Below are positions 1-8,936 of a stretch of 43,810 nt of DNA, one piece after another. Positions within the stretch are counted from its first letter, which is position 1, and each line of letters starts with the position of its first letter. Below the pieces are notes generated by a model. It was not told the origin of the DNA, searched no databases, and saw only the letters and a list, made by a program, of their open reading frames with translations. The position numbers and the translations under genes were made by a program. Source of the stretch: Bacteroidota bacterium (GTDB lineage: Bacteria; Bacteroidota; Bacteroidia; Palsa-965); assembly GCA_021299855.1 (NCBI GenBank), contig JAJTEY010000016.1, positions 40,149 to 83,958 on the forward strand. Reading direction: 5' to 3'.

Positions 1-151
1 CTATGTGCTGCTGTGTAACAAGATTTGCGGAGCAGCTCACTACAACATGCAGCTGCCGATCAAGATTGTAGAAAAGGCAGAATATCAGAAGTGGATGGAA
101 GCAACAAAAACTTCCGGTTCTAATGGAAATCCTTATTACGCAAAAAAATAA
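1..151 (+). CDS. coxB: Cytochrome c oxidase subunit II, C-terminal end (partial)
   Basis: Only the last 49 codons are present; the gene begins before the window. The reading frame starts at base 2 and stops with TAA at 149-151. The visible residues CNKICGAAHYNM form the Cys-x3-Cys-x3-His-x2-Met part of the binuclear CuA site, which takes electrons from cytochrome c outside the membrane and passes them to haem a in subunit I. A short lysine-rich hydrophilic tail follows. coxA starts 67 bases downstream on the same strand, so the two are almost certainly co-transcribed. The CuA motif makes the family certain; whether a fused cytochrome c domain lies upstream cannot be seen. Confidence 0.95.
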   Translation, partial: YVLLCNKICGAAHYNMQLPIKIVEKAEYQKWMEATKTSGSNGNPYYAKK

Positions 152-218
152 CTGAATTGTTAAACCAATTCCCGTTCTGAAGGGTTAGATAAGAAGGGAA
201 AACTAAATTTAAAACACT

Positions 219-2060
219 ATGGCAGCTGAAACGCACCTCCACAGTGACTTACACGCTCGGTCTTTAGAGCATGATGCACACGCTCACCACGATCATCATG
301 ATGATCACGAGCACCATGAGTCCTTCATTTCGAAGTACGTGTTTAGTATGGACCACAAGGTCATTTCTAGGCAGTTCCTGATTACAGCCGTAATCATGGC
401 TTGTTTGGCAATGGTTATGTCCATTGTCTTCCGCCTTCAATTGGCATGGCCGGGTGAGAAATTCGCTTTCATCAACTGGGTAATGGGAGACAAGTGGGGC
501 AAAGATGGTATTCTTGATCAAAATGCATATTTGGCTTTGGTAACCATCCACGGAACGATCATGGTATTTATGGTATTGACGGGCGGATTGTCCGGCACAT
601 TCAGTAACCTGTTAATTCCTTACCAGATTGGAGCACGTGATATGGCTTCCGGCTTCATGAATATGTTGTCGTACTGGTTCTTCTTCTTGTCCAGTCTACT
701 GATGACAATTTCTTTATTTGTTGAAAGTGGGGCTGCTTCAGGTGGTTGGACAGTTTACCCTCCGCTTTCTGCTTTAGAAAAAGCAATGCCGGGTTCCGGT
801 GTAGGTATGACGTTGTGGTTGGTATCTATGTCTCTCTTTATTGTTTCGTCTTTGCTAGGTGGTTTGAATTATATTATTACCGTTTTAAACTTCCGTGCGA
901 AAGGATTAAAGATGACACGTCTTCCACTGACTATTTGGGCGTTCTTCGTAACTGCAATACTTGGTGTATTATCATTCCCGGTGTTGTTCTCCGCAGCATT
1001 GCTATTAATATTTGATCGTAGTTTCGGAACTAGTTTCTATTTATCGGACATCTATATTGGAGGAGAGGCGTTAACGCAAACCGGTGGCAGCCCTGTATTG
1101 TTTGAGCACCTGTTCTGGTTCTTAGGTCACCCGGAAGTTTATATCATTATTCTTCCTGCATTAGGTCTAACTTCTGAAATCATTTCTGTGAATGCACGTA
1201 AGCCAATATTCGGTTATCGTGCGATGATCACTTCAATTTTGGCAATTGGTTTCCTGTCGTTCATTGTCTGGGGTCACCACATGTATATTACGGGTATGAA
1301 TCCATTTTTAGGTTCTGTATTCGTATTCACCACTTTATTAATTGCGATACCTTCCGCGGTAAAAGCGTTTAATTACATCACTACACTTTGGAAAGGTAAT
1401 ATTCAGTTTACACCTGCAATGTTGTTCGCTATAGGATTAGTTTCAACATTTATTACAGGCGGTGTAACAGGCATTATCCTTGCCGATTCTGCGCTGGATA
1501 TCAACTTGCACGATACGTATTTCGTTGTAGCGCACTTCCACATTGTAATGGGTGTGTCTGCAATTTTGGGAATGTTGGCCGGTGTTTATCATTGGTTTCC
1601 GAAGTTGTTCTTGCGTAAGATGAACAAGAACTTGGGGTACTTGCATTTTTGGTTAACGTTCATTAGTGCTTACGGCGTATTCTTCCCGATGCACTTCCTC
1701 GGATTAGCAGGCGTTCCTCGTCGTTACTACGAAAATTCAGCATTCCCGATGTTTGATAATTTGCAAGATTTGAACGTGTTGATTACAATGTTTGCCATCT
1801 TGGGTGGAACAGCTCAGATAATTTTCCTGTTCAACTTCTTCTACAGCATCTTCCGTGGTCCGAAGTCAGAACAGAATCCTTGGAACGCAAATACATTGGA
1901 GTGGACTACACCAATGGCTAATATTCACGGTAACTGGCCGGGTCCATTGCCGGAAGTTCACCGTTGGCCTTATGATTACAGTAAGCCCGGAACAGAAGAA
2001 GATTTCATTCCTCAAACTGTGCCGCTCAAGGAAGGTGAAGTGGATGGCGGAGGTCACTAA
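219..2060 (+). CDS. coxA: Cytochrome c oxidase subunit I
   Basis: Catalytic subunit of a haem-copper oxidase that reduces O2 to water and pumps protons in the inner membrane. All metal ligands are visible: His111 and His441 for low-spin haem a, His439 for the high-spin haem, and His304, His353 and His354 for CuB. His304-Pro-Glu-Val-Tyr308 is the cross-linked His-Tyr pair of A-type oxidases. About 12 membrane segments fit the 613-aa length. Two oddities: the first 33 residues contain 12 histidines, and the protein ends in VDGGGH, a tail also found on subunit IV 38 kb away. A strong terminator follows the stop. The ATG at 219 is preceded by an AT-rich leader. Confidence 0.97.
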   Translation: MAAETHLHSDLHARSLEHDAHAHHDHHDDHEHHESFISKYVFSMDHKVISRQFLITAVIMACLAMVMSIVFRLQLAWPGEKFAFINWVMGDKWGKDGILDQNAYLALVTIHGTIMVFMVLTGGLSGTFSNLLIPYQIGARDMASGFMNMLSYWFFFLSSLLMTISLFVESGAASGGWTVYPPLSALEKAMPGSGVGMTLWLVSMSLFIVSSLLGGLNYIITVLNFRAKGLKMTRLPLTIWAFFVTAILGVLSFPVLFSAALLLIFDRSFGTSFYLSDIYIGGEALTQTGGSPVLFEHLFWFLGHPEVYIIILPALGLTSEIISVNARKPIFGYRAMITSILAIGFLSFIVWGHHMYITGMNPFLGSVFVFTTLLIAIPSAVKAFNYITTLWKGNIQFTPAMLFAIGLVSTFITGGVTGIILADSALDINLHDTYFVVAHFHIVMGVSAILGMLAGVYHWFPKLFLRKMNKNLGYLHFWLTFISAYGVFFPMHFLGLAGVPRRYYENSAFPMFDNLQDLNVLITMFAILGGTAQIIFLFNFFYSIFRGPKSEQNPWNANTLEWTTPMANIHGNWPGPLPEVHRWPYDYSKPGTEEDFIPQTVPLKEGEVDGGGH

Positions 2061-2742
2061 GAAATACAAAGACAAAAGGTTGCTCAGTGGGCAACCTTTT
2101 TCTTTACTACTTACGCTGTTGCTATGCTCTAAAGCAATGACTCTGCGTGGTCAAATGGCAGATAGTTTGCGCGCTTACTTTAGCGGCAAGCCATCTGTTA
2201 CAGCTTATTACGATTCACGAAATACATTTGTTGAAGCGCGCAGGGCCTACGTTTGGGCCGTTAAAGCCGGTGTGACATTTGGAGGTAAAGTGCAGTTCGG
2301 ATTAGGATATAACCAGCATCAGGGACAACGATATAGACCGATAGCATTAGCAGAAGGCGATACTGTGGTCGGTGAATTGCGATTTAAATATGGAGGATTG
2401 TACACGCGCTATACGTATTTCGAAAGTCGTTGGTGGAAGCTTATTGTTATTCCGGTTCAAATTGGTTGGGGTAAGATATGGAACGTGTACGAGCGACAAT
2501 CGTTCGAGTTGGAAACAGCGCGCGAGAATTTATGGGCTTATGAACCCGGTTGTTCACTGCAATTTAAACTTACACCCTGGGCGGGATTGGGAGCTGATCT
2601 GGGTTATCGTGTCATGTTTATTTCCGAGAACAGATTTCGACAACGATTAACTTCACCTATGTATGCATTCTACTTCACGATCAACTGGACCGAGGTATTT
2701 TATACATTATTCCCGAACAAACGCTTGCCTTACGGATTATAA
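2044..2742 (+). CDS. Putative outer-membrane beta-barrel protein of unknown function
   Basis: I do not recognise the family. From the ATG at 2044 the product is 232 aa. It starts with a lysine-rich stretch, then a hydrophobic segment (SLLLTLLL) and a likely cleavage region around residues 30-40, followed by alternating aromatic and polar strands with many Tyr, Trp and Arg, typical of a small barrel. The start overlaps the coxA stop by 17 bases. The coxA terminator hairpin (2074-2105) lies inside the codons for the putative signal peptide, so expression must depend on read-through or on a promoter I cannot place. A start at the TTG at 2080 or an ATG after the hairpin is possible; the latter would remove the signal sequence. 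The frame itself looks real; the start is uncertain. Confidence 0.65.
   Translation: MAEVTKKYKDKRLLSGQPFSLLLTLLLCSKAMTLRGQMADSLRAYFSGKPSVTAYYDSRNTFVEARRAYVWAVKAGVTFGGKVQFGLGYNQHQGQRYRPIALAEGDTVVGELRFKYGGLYTRYTYFESRWWKLIVIPVQIGWGKIWNVYERQSFELETARENLWAYEPGCSLQFKLTPWAGLGADLGYRVMFISENRFRQRLTSPMYAFYFTINWTEVFYTLFPNKRLPYGL
2074..2105 (+). terminator. Rho-independent terminator after coxA
   Basis: AAAAGGTTGC (2074-2083) pairs perfectly with GCAACCTTTT (2091-2100) around a 7-base loop and runs into a T-rich tract. It starts 13 bases after the coxA stop codon. It also lies inside the frame of the next gene's putative signal peptide. Confidence 0.85.
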
Positions 2743-2758
2743 ATAGATGCTGTAGTGT

Positions 2759-2766
2759 TACCTTTG
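2759..2766 (+). promoter_or_regulatory. Possible -7 box for ruvB
   Basis: TACCTTTG matches the Bacteroidota -7 consensus TAnnTTTG. It ends only 5 bases before the ruvB ATG at 2772, so transcription from it would give an almost leaderless mRNA. No -33 TTTG box lies at the usual distance, so this is weak. Confidence 0.35.
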
Positions 2767-2771
2767 TTTGT

Positions 2772-3806
2772 ATGAGTACCAATCCGAATCTTAATCCTGA
2801 TAGCGAAAATTTAAGCCCTGCAGAACGTGAAATGGAAAAGCTTTTGCGACCGCAGGAGTTTGAAGATTTCACGGGACAAGAGTCGGTTGTGGAGAATTTA
2901 CGAATTTTCGTTCAGGCTGCCAAGCAGCGAGGCGAGGCATTGGATCATGTTTTGCTTCATGGCCCTCCGGGATTAGGAAAAACTACATTGGCTAATATTG
3001 TTGCGCAGGAATTAGGGGTAAACATGAAAACCACATCAGGGCCCGTGTTGGATAAGCCCGGTGATTTAGCAGGCTTGCTGACGAATCTGGAACAATACGA
3101 TGTTTTATTTATTGATGAGATTCATCGATTAAGTCCTGTTGTGGAAGAGTATTTATACTCCGCGATGGAGGATTATCGGATCGACATCATGTTAGATTCA
3201 GGTCCGAGTGCAAGGACAGTTCAGATTAATCTGAATCCGTTTACATTGGTAGGCGCAACAACTAGAAGCGGGTTGCTTACTGCTCCATTACGTGCACGTT
3301 TCGGAATTACCTCACGATTGAATTATTATAATGCAGCGTTGTTGAAAAAGATTGTGGTGCGTTCTGCCGGAATTCTTAACGTTCCTATTGAAGAAGAAGC
3401 TGCTCAGGAAATCGCCCGACGGAGCAGAGGGACACCACGAATTGCAAATGCATTGTTGCGTCGTGTCCGAGATTTTGCGCAGATAAAAGGCACCGGAGTT
3501 ATTGATCTTGAAATATCCAAATATGCGTTGCAGGCGTTGAATGTAGATCAGAACGGTTTGGATGAAATGGATTTACGAATACTAACCGCGATTATCGATA
3601 AGTTCAAAGGTGGCCCCGTTGGTGTAACAACGATTTCCACTGCTGTTGGTGAAGAGGCCGGAACAATAGAAGAAGTGTACGAACCATTTTTGATACAAGA
3701 AGGATATTTGATTCGCACACCACGCGGTCGTCAGGCTACGGAACAAGCCTATAAGCACTTAGGGCGCATCTCAGGGTTTACTAAAGGTTCCTTATTCGAA
3801 GAATAA
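2772..3806 (+). CDS. ruvB: Holliday junction branch migration helicase RuvB
   Basis: AAA+ ATPase motor that, with RuvA, drives branch migration of Holliday junctions in recombinational repair. At 344 aa it has the normal family length. Visible motifs are Walker A GPPGLGKT (residues 64-71), Walker B LFIDEIH (around 112-118), sensor 1 GATTRSG, an arginine-rich stretch [19 protein letters not shown] and the C-terminal winged-helix domain ending in PRGRQAT. The gene has the same orientation as queG, with only 5 bases between them, so the two are probably one transcript. ruvA is on the same strand 10 kb downstream and is not part of this unit. Confidence 0.98.
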   Translation: MSTNPNLNPDSENLSPAEREMEKLLRPQEFEDFTGQESVVENLRIFVQAAKQRGEALDHVLLHGPPGLGKTTLANIVAQELGVNMKTTSGPVLDKPGDLAGLLTNLEQYDVLFIDEIHRLSPVVEEYLYSAMEDYRIDIMLDSGPSARTVQINLNPFTLVGATTRSGLLTAPLRARFGITSRLNYYNAALLKKIVVRSAGILNVPIEEEAAQEIARRSRGTPRIANALLRRVRDFAQIKGTGVIDLEISKYALQALNVDQNGLDEMDLRILTAIIDKFKGGPVGVTTISTAVGEEAGTIEEVYEPFLIQEGYLIRTPRGRQATEQAYKHLGRISGFTKGSLFEE

Positions 3807-3811
3807 TCGTC

Positions 3812-4741
3812 ATGGACTTGTCGTTGCGAAGCGCATTAGTGAAGCAAATTGCCCGTGAGCACGGCTTCGATTATTGCGGCATTTCGAAAGTTGAGTTTCT
3901 GGAACAAGAAGCACCACGACTGGATCAATGGTTGCAAACCAACAAACACGGAGAGATGAAATGGATGGAGGCGCATTACGATATGCGTTTAAATCCTGCG
4001 TTGCTGGTGCCCGGAGCGAAGTCGGTGATTTCATTGTTATTTAATTACTACACGTCAGAACGAAACAGTGACGATGAATCCCCAAAAATTTCTACATACG
4101 CGTATGGTGAAGATTATCACCATGTGATCAAGGATAAGTTGAAATCATTTATCGCAACATTAAAGGAGCGTATTGGTGAACACGTTGAAGGACGCGTTTT
4201 TGTTGATTCTGCGCCGGTAATGGATAAAGTGTGGGCGAAGAAATCAGGATTGGGTTGGGTCGGTAAAAACTCGAATTTAATCACACGCCACAGTGGCTCG
4301 TTTTTTTTTATTGCAGAAGCGATTGTGGATATGGAATTGGAGCCTGATGGGGCTATTGAAGATTATTGTGGCACTTGCACCAAATGCATAGATGCATGTC
4401 CAACTGACGCCATCAGTGAACCGTATGTGGTTGATGGTAGTAAGTGCATTTCGTATTTCACGATAGAGCTGAAAGGCGCAATTCCTGAAAGTGAGAATGG
4501 AAAATTTAATAATTGGATTTTCGGTTGCGACATTTGTCAGGATGTTTGTCCATGGAACAGATTTGCCAAACAGCATGACGAGCCGCGATTTCAGCCGCAT
4601 CCACAACTTTTAAATCTGAGCAAAAGTGAATGGGAAGATATGTCGGAAGAACTGTATCAGCAATTGTTCCGAAGATCTGCAGTAAAACGAACTAAGTTTG
4701 AAGGCTTGAAACGCAATTTACGTTTCGTTACATCTTCGTGA
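3812..4741 (+). CDS. queG: Epoxyqueuosine reductase QueG
   Basis: Cobalamin-dependent iron-sulfur enzyme that reduces epoxyqueuosine to queuosine at the wobble position of GUN tRNAs. Two ferredoxin-type clusters are visible: [12 protein letters not shown] from residue 186 and CDICQDVCP from residue 239. The N-terminal half has the DUF1730 region typical of the family. Length (309 aa) is normal for versions without the C-terminal HEAT repeats. It starts 5 bases after ruvB, and its 3' end overlaps the convergent 64-aa gene by 14 bases. Confidence 0.95.
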   Translation: MDLSLRSALVKQIAREHGFDYCGISKVEFLEQEAPRLDQWLQTNKHGEMKWMEAHYDMRLNPALLVPGAKSVISLLFNYYTSERNSDDESPKISTYAYGEDYHHVIKDKLKSFIATLKERIGEHVEGRVFVDSAPVMDKVWAKKSGLGWVGKNSNLITRHSGSFFFIAEAIVDMELEPDGAIEDYCGTCTKCIDACPTDAISEPYVVDGSKCISYFTIELKGAIPESENGKFNNWIFGCDICQDVCPWNRFAKQHDEPRFQPHPQLLNLSKSEWEDMSEELYQQLFRRSAVKRTKFEGLKRNLRFVTSS

Positions 4742-4922
4742 AGTTGTTATAAGCCTCACGAATAACGTCACCGTACATGTGACCAAATGTTGCAATAGCC
4801 CAAGCGTGCAGCAACATTGCTTCATCGGGCTTCAGGCGCTTTAACGTTTTCAATAATTCTTTATGAAACAAAGCGCGGTCGAAACTTACGCTTTTCAAAA
4901 TGTGCTTACTAAACTCCAACAT
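4728..4922 (-). CDS. Conserved small hypothetical protein (64 aa)
   Basis: A 64-aa, probably all-helical cytosolic protein with no signal peptide or membrane segment. The middle reads [20 protein letters not shown], a pattern I associate with an uncharacterised small Bacteroidota family; no function is known to me. Its 3' end overlaps the queG stop on the other strand. Unusually for this phylum it has a near-perfect Shine-Dalgarno sequence, AAGGAGG, at 4927-4933 (minus strand), 4 bases before the ATG. That supports both the start and that the gene is real. Confidence 0.7.
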   Translation of the reverse strand: MLEFSKHILKSVSFDRALFHKELLKTLKRLKPDEAMLLHAWAIATFGHMYGDVIREAYNNFTKM

Positions 4923-4926
4923 ACTT

Positions 4927-4933
4927 CCTCCTT
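4927..4933 (-). promoter_or_regulatory. Strong Shine-Dalgarno site of the 64-aa gene
   Basis: On the minus strand AAGGAGG lies 4 bases upstream of the ATG at 4922. Bacteroidota rarely use strong SD sequences and most genes in this window have none, so the site stands out. Further upstream, CAACACG (4949-4955) and CGTGTTG (4986-4992) form an inverted repeat that could be an operator or leader stem. Confidence 0.6.
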
Positions 4934-5052
4934 AACATTTAAGAGTTACAACACGATCAATTCATGATCACACACTAATATAAAACGTGTTGAACGATTC
5001 TACAATACTATAATCGCCTAAAACGTGATAGAAATTGTATTCTTATGAAATT

Positions 5053-5625
5053 TTAAGATTCTTCTCCCCAGCGATAGGATTCCTGACGAATGCCGCACAT
5101 GTCGATAATGCGATCAACAACAGTCATTGTCGCAGCTTCAAGATCAACCGGATTGCTGTAAAACGAAGGCGACGCAGGCAAGATTATTCCGCCGGCTTCC
5201 GTCACAGTTTTCATATTGTTAATGTGAATGAGATTTAACGGTGTTTCACGTGTCACCAATATCAGACGCCGACGTTCTTTCAAACACACGTCAGCACCAC
5301 GAGTAATCAAGTCGTCGGAAATACCGGAAGCAATTCGTCCTAGAGTTCCCATGCTGCAAGGACAAATAACCATCGTCTGACATCCCGAGGAACCCGATGC
5401 AATAGGCGACATGAAATCTTTTTTATCATAAATTCGAAATGGCAAATCTTTGAACGACTCATTGCCACGTTCTGTTTGCCACACCAACTTGGCGTTATCA
5501 CTCATCACTACAACAACCGATGAAGTATCCTGAATTAGCGTGGACAGCTTTCGTAAAAGTTGTTCCGCATAAATAGAACCACTTGCTCCGGTAATGGCAA
5601 CAGCAATCTGAATTCTGCTTTTCAT
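5053..5625 (-). CDS. ubiX: Flavin prenyltransferase UbiX
   Basis: Makes prenylated FMN, the cofactor of UbiD-type decarboxylases, by joining a dimethylallyl group to FMN. The N-terminus VAITGASGSIYAEQLL is the FMN-binding Rossmann start. PCSMGTLGRIASGISDDLI and the basic stretch LKERRRLILVTRETPL are family signatures, and the length of 190 aa is typical. No ubiD is in the window. The gene lies 30 bases downstream of the PorT-like gene on the same strand and may share its transcript. Confidence 0.95.
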   Translation of the reverse strand: MKSRIQIAVAITGASGSIYAEQLLRKLSTLIQDTSSVVVVMSDNAKLVWQTERGNESFKDLPFRIYDKKDFMSPIASGSSGCQTMVICPCSMGTLGRIASGISDDLITRGADVCLKERRRLILVTRETPLNLIHINNMKTVTEAGGIILPASPSFYSNPVDLEAATMTVVDRIIDMCGIRQESYRWGEES

Positions 5626-5655
5626 GTTGTTATAACATCTTGTTGCATGATATGT

Positions 5656-6288
5656 TTATTCCCCGCTTCTGCCCGGTAAACGATATGTTACGGTTAATCC
5701 TAAGATATTGTTGTACATGCCACGGTTAAATAAATTCTGCAATCTGTTTTGGTAATATAACGGTACTGCAAATTTTTTAATGGGCAACATCGAGTTCACC
5801 ATGCGCATATCAACTGCCAAAAACTCGTTGATTTGATAACCTATGCCCACGATGGAAGCATGCTCCAGTCGTTGAAAATCACGTGGAGGAACTTCGCCAA
5901 AATCATCCCATTCACGAACTTTTGCGAGAACTCCAAACGACCATCCCGCCTGGAAGTAAATGTCTTTGTGCTGATAACGCACTAGCAAGGGAAGTTCAAC
6001 ATAATTCAGTCGAAGCTGGAATGCATCGTAATCTCCTTTTTCAGGGTATGCGATTTTACGACTTCCTTTCATGGAATATTGAAACTCCAATAACCAATAC
6101 AGTTTTTTATCAGGGTTCACTGCAATGCTCACTCCTGCAACAGGTCCTGCCGCATTAAAACCGGAGTATGAATCGCCATGAATTTGACAGCCATTAATTC
6201 CCGCCTGAACACCTGCGCGAAAAGTCCGTTGCGCAACAGCATTTGTGATTATTACGCAGCAACATAGAATGAAGAACCAGCATCTCAT
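5656..6288 (-). CDS. PorT-like outer-membrane beta-barrel protein
   Basis: 210 aa with a signal peptide (hydrophobic core FFILCCCVIITNAVA, cleavage near residue 19) and repeated amphipathic strands ending in LGLTVTYRL. The start FRAGVQAGINGCQIHGD and the strand FQAGWSFGVLAKV look like the PorT / outer-membrane beta-barrel family. True PorT is needed for type IX secretion, and SprA and a T9SS cargo protein are in the same window. The family contains many barrels unrelated to secretion, so I do not assign the symbol. Downstream lies ubiX, 30 bases away; upstream, the Omp28 gene ends 45 bases before this start. Confidence 0.7.
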   Translation of the reverse strand: MRCWFFILCCCVIITNAVAQRTFRAGVQAGINGCQIHGDSYSGFNAAGPVAGVSIAVNPDKKLYWLLEFQYSMKGSRKIAYPEKGDYDAFQLRLNYVELPLLVRYQHKDIYFQAGWSFGVLAKVREWDDFGEVPPRDFQRLEHASIVGIGYQINEFLAVDMRMVNSMLPIKKFAVPLYYQNRLQNLFNRGMYNNILGLTVTYRLPGRSGE

Positions 6289-6333
6289 GGTTTAAAAGTA
6301 CCACTAATGCCTGTGATATGGAAGTGCGGGAAA

Positions 6334-7197
6334 TTATTCTACGTGTTTAGAAATAGCTTGAATAGCTTCTTTCGTATTCGTTTCATACACGTATGCAACA
6401 ACTTCGCAATGCGCAGGATCGAAATTAGCCGGCATAGTGTAGGCCGCAGGTAATGCATAATTGAACGCCGTTCCTGCAGCGGTTGTTCCGGTTGCGACGG
6501 ATGAGCCGATGATAGATCCCGGCGTGTTGAGGCATGTTCTCAATACATGTTTAAATTCAAAATTGTTTAGGTAGTTGGATCCATCAACTTGCCATCCAAC
6601 GATAGACGATTCTGTAATCATCAACACAATATTGTAGTCTCCGTTTAAAGTTTGGAGAAATTGTCCATCTACGTTTACGTCCAGTTCGCGTGTGGTTGCG
6701 TTATAGGTATGGTTTATTTTTAACCAAACCTGAGGAGTAGCGTTTACAATACTATCAACCAAACCGGCCCAAGCGCCTTGTGATTTCGCGTGATTGTTGG
6801 GATATCCTAAACGGTTTACCATAGCAACAGGCGGTGCACCGGCCAAAGAATAAACAGTTTCATACGCTGCAGCTTCCGGACAACGTAAATCCAGATTAAA
6901 TGAACCTTGAGGCGCGCCATTAGGCAGTGGGTGTGGAGGACATGGTTCCGCAAACCACCCGTGGTGGATTGCAATGGCAACTACTTTTTCCGGATATGCG
7001 TTGAGAATACTTTCTACCGTACCTGCAGCAGCGGCGCAATTCGAACAAGTATGTCCTGTAAATTCTTCTATTAGAGCGGTACGTTGCAGCGTATCTCCAC
7101 CAATCGGCCCCGGGCCTGCAACTGTAATGGGCGCACTCACGTAGTCGCATCCAATCGCGAAAACAGAGGCAGTGGCAAGAATCATTAAGTTTTTCAT
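6334..7197 (-). CDS. Omp28-like lipoprotein with CxxC motif
   Basis: 287 aa. I chose the ATG at 7197 rather than a longer frame because it gives a clean lipoprotein signal (MKNLMILATASVFAIGC, with Cys17 as the lipidated residue). The motif GHTCSNC (Cys51 and Cys54) followed by a thioredoxin-like stretch, and GAPPVAMVNR as the cis-Pro region, place it with Omp28-related proteins of Bacteroidota. The role is probably thiol chemistry or redox-linked maturation at the outer membrane, but the family is not well characterised. It ends an apparent operon TlpA - DUF6029 barrel - Omp28, with 23 bases between it and the DUF6029 stop. Confidence 0.85.
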   Translation of the reverse strand: MKNLMILATASVFAIGCDYVSAPITVAGPGPIGGDTLQRTALIEEFTGHTCSNCAAAAGTVESILNAYPEKVVAIAIHHGWFAEPCPPHPLPNGAPQGSFNLDLRCPEAAAYETVYSLAGAPPVAMVNRLGYPNNHAKSQGAWAGLVDSIVNATPQVWLKINHTYNATTRELDVNVDGQFLQTLNGDYNIVLMITESSIVGWQVDGSNYLNNFEFKHVLRTCLNTPGSIIGSSVATGTTAAGTAFNYALPAAYTMPANFDPAHCEVVAYVYETNTKEAIQAISKHVE

Positions 7198-7220
7198 CAC
7201 CCTTAAGTTAAGAAATACAA

Positions 7221-8912
7221 TTAAAATGCGCTCGTAATGGAAAGTGTAAATCCATTGGACGCAGGAACAAATCGGCACACACCACCCACACAGAAAATAC
7301 CTGCACGTTGTTTACCATACCCAACAACGATTCGTGTGGTGTTGCGCATATATCCAACTTGTCCGTTGATATAGTGAATACGACGAATGCTCTCGTAATT
7401 ACCGTAATTATATTGATCCATTACGGCAACATACCAATGTTCTCCTATTGTAAGTTCTTCGGTAAGCGCAACCCAGTGTCCGAAGTCAACAACATTGCCA
7501 TGAGTGTTGTGAGTAAAATAGTTGTCATCGGAAGTAGTAACGAACATGTGTTCGGCATCCGATCGTAATGTGAACTTGTCATTGATTTTCCAAATAACAT
7601 CAACAACAGCTGTATGAGCGTCAATAATCGGATAGTTGGCTTTTCCTTCGATCACGTTTTTGTTGTAACGCAAGAAGGTATAAACGAGATTCAGTTTTAG
7701 TTTCTGATTGATCTTGCGATTGATTTCGATATTAATATCCTGGAAGAATAATGAATCGCCCCAACGTCCCATTTTGGTGGTGTAGCCCATCAGACGAACG
7801 GTGTCGTTTAATGATGTAGTGTCTAAAGCGTGAGCAACGGAATAATTGAATTGAACATTAGTGCCGTATTTCCCACCCAATTTCGTTCCTTTTTTGATTT
7901 TGTAGGTAACCTCTGCCTGAGCACCAACTTCACCATTAGCTTGTGTAGCGTACGGATAATAAGCTGCTAGAATGTAGGTGTGTTGCTTTGTCAATGCAGG
8001 TAAGTAGTTGATGAACATTGCAGTTCCTGTTGCTGTGCGATCAGAACGGAAGGAAAAATTGTCAATGTGCTTTGCAGATAAGATCACTCCCAAACCTTTT
8101 TGTGAATAGGTTGCAGACAGATACAACGCTTGTCCCGGCTTATAAACGTATTTGTTGTTGATCTTGAATCCGTCTTGAGGATCATTAATTTTATATCCGT
8201 ATTCGGCATACAACGAAAACCGCTTCCACATAATATTCGCTCGTGCGGCCCACGTTCCTACATTGACAGGTAATTCGTAAGTCGGATCCTGATCAATTTG
8301 ATAACGGCTAACAAAGCTTCCGCCCAGAATTATTCGAGCGTCCCAATTTTTTGTTAGTGAATCCAACGCTTCATTAATGTTTATTTCACCATCGAAACCA
8401 CGCACAATACCTGCACTTTGCGTCCAGAATGCGCGTTGCTTTCCCCAGATTCCTTTTAGATAAATTCCTTTACGCGGGGTGAAACGTGCTTGAAATCCGT
8501 CAATGGAGTTGTCCCATACCAGACCACGATCTTCGTACGCACGAAATATCAATCCGCTACCAAATTGATCGTAACAATTCCCGAGACGAATCTCGAGTTG
8601 TTCTCCTTTATACGAAGCAAAACGATACGGAAATCCTTGTCCTTTATATCGAGGATCGATATCAGGAGTTGGATTCATGAATGCTTCGTAACGCACACCG
8701 GCAGAGAACTTGCCATTAACATAATTGAGTTGTCCCCAACCATTCAACACGCTTTTTTCAGGAACATTGGGTGCATTAATTAATGTGTCGGGAAACAAAT
8801 AGCGAGAGTCTATCTGAAAGTTCCCCGAAATCTGTCCCATGTTGGGACTCTGAGCCTGAATTCCACCGCCAAGCAAGCAAGCGCCGGCAAGCACAACAAA
8901 AAATTTATTCAC
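7221..8912 (-). CDS. DUF6029-type outer-membrane barrel protein
   Basis: 563 aa with a clear signal peptide (MNKFFVVLAGACLLGGGIQAQ) and a long series of amphipathic beta strands, so a large outer-membrane barrel. Its layout (short N-terminal motif SGNFQIDSRYLFPD, barrel, final strand ending in SITSAF) matches what is called DUF6029 in Bacteroidota; no biochemical role is known. It sits between a TlpA-like thioredoxin (24 bases upstream) and an Omp28 lipoprotein (23 bases downstream), so the three are probably made together. The two flanking proteins carry CxxC motifs, which suggests the barrel itself or its cargo needs disulfide handling; that is inference. Confidence 0.8.
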   Translation of the reverse strand: MNKFFVVLAGACLLGGGIQAQSPNMGQISGNFQIDSRYLFPDTLINAPNVPEKSVLNGWGQLNYVNGKFSAGVRYEAFMNPTPDIDPRYKGQGFPYRFASYKGEQLEIRLGNCYDQFGSGLIFRAYEDRGLVWDNSIDGFQARFTPRKGIYLKGIWGKQRAFWTQSAGIVRGFDGEININEALDSLTKNWDARIILGGSFVSRYQIDQDPTYELPVNVGTWAARANIMWKRFSLYAEYGYKINDPQDGFKINNKYVYKPGQALYLSATYSQKGLGVILSAKHIDNFSFRSDRTATGTAMFINYLPALTKQHTYILAAYYPYATQANGEVGAQAEVTYKIKKGTKLGGKYGTNVQFNYSVAHALDTTSLNDTVRLMGYTTKMGRWGDSLFFQDINIEINRKINQKLKLNLVYTFLRYNKNVIEGKANYPIIDAHTAVVDVIWKINDKFTLRSDAEHMFVTTSDDNYFTHNTHGNVVDFGHWVALTEELTIGEHWYVAVMDQYNYGNYESIRRIHYINGQVGYMRNTTRIVVGYGKQRAGIFCVGGVCRFVPASNGFTLSITSAF

Positions 8913-8936
8913 TATAGCGTTTTATTGATATGTCAA

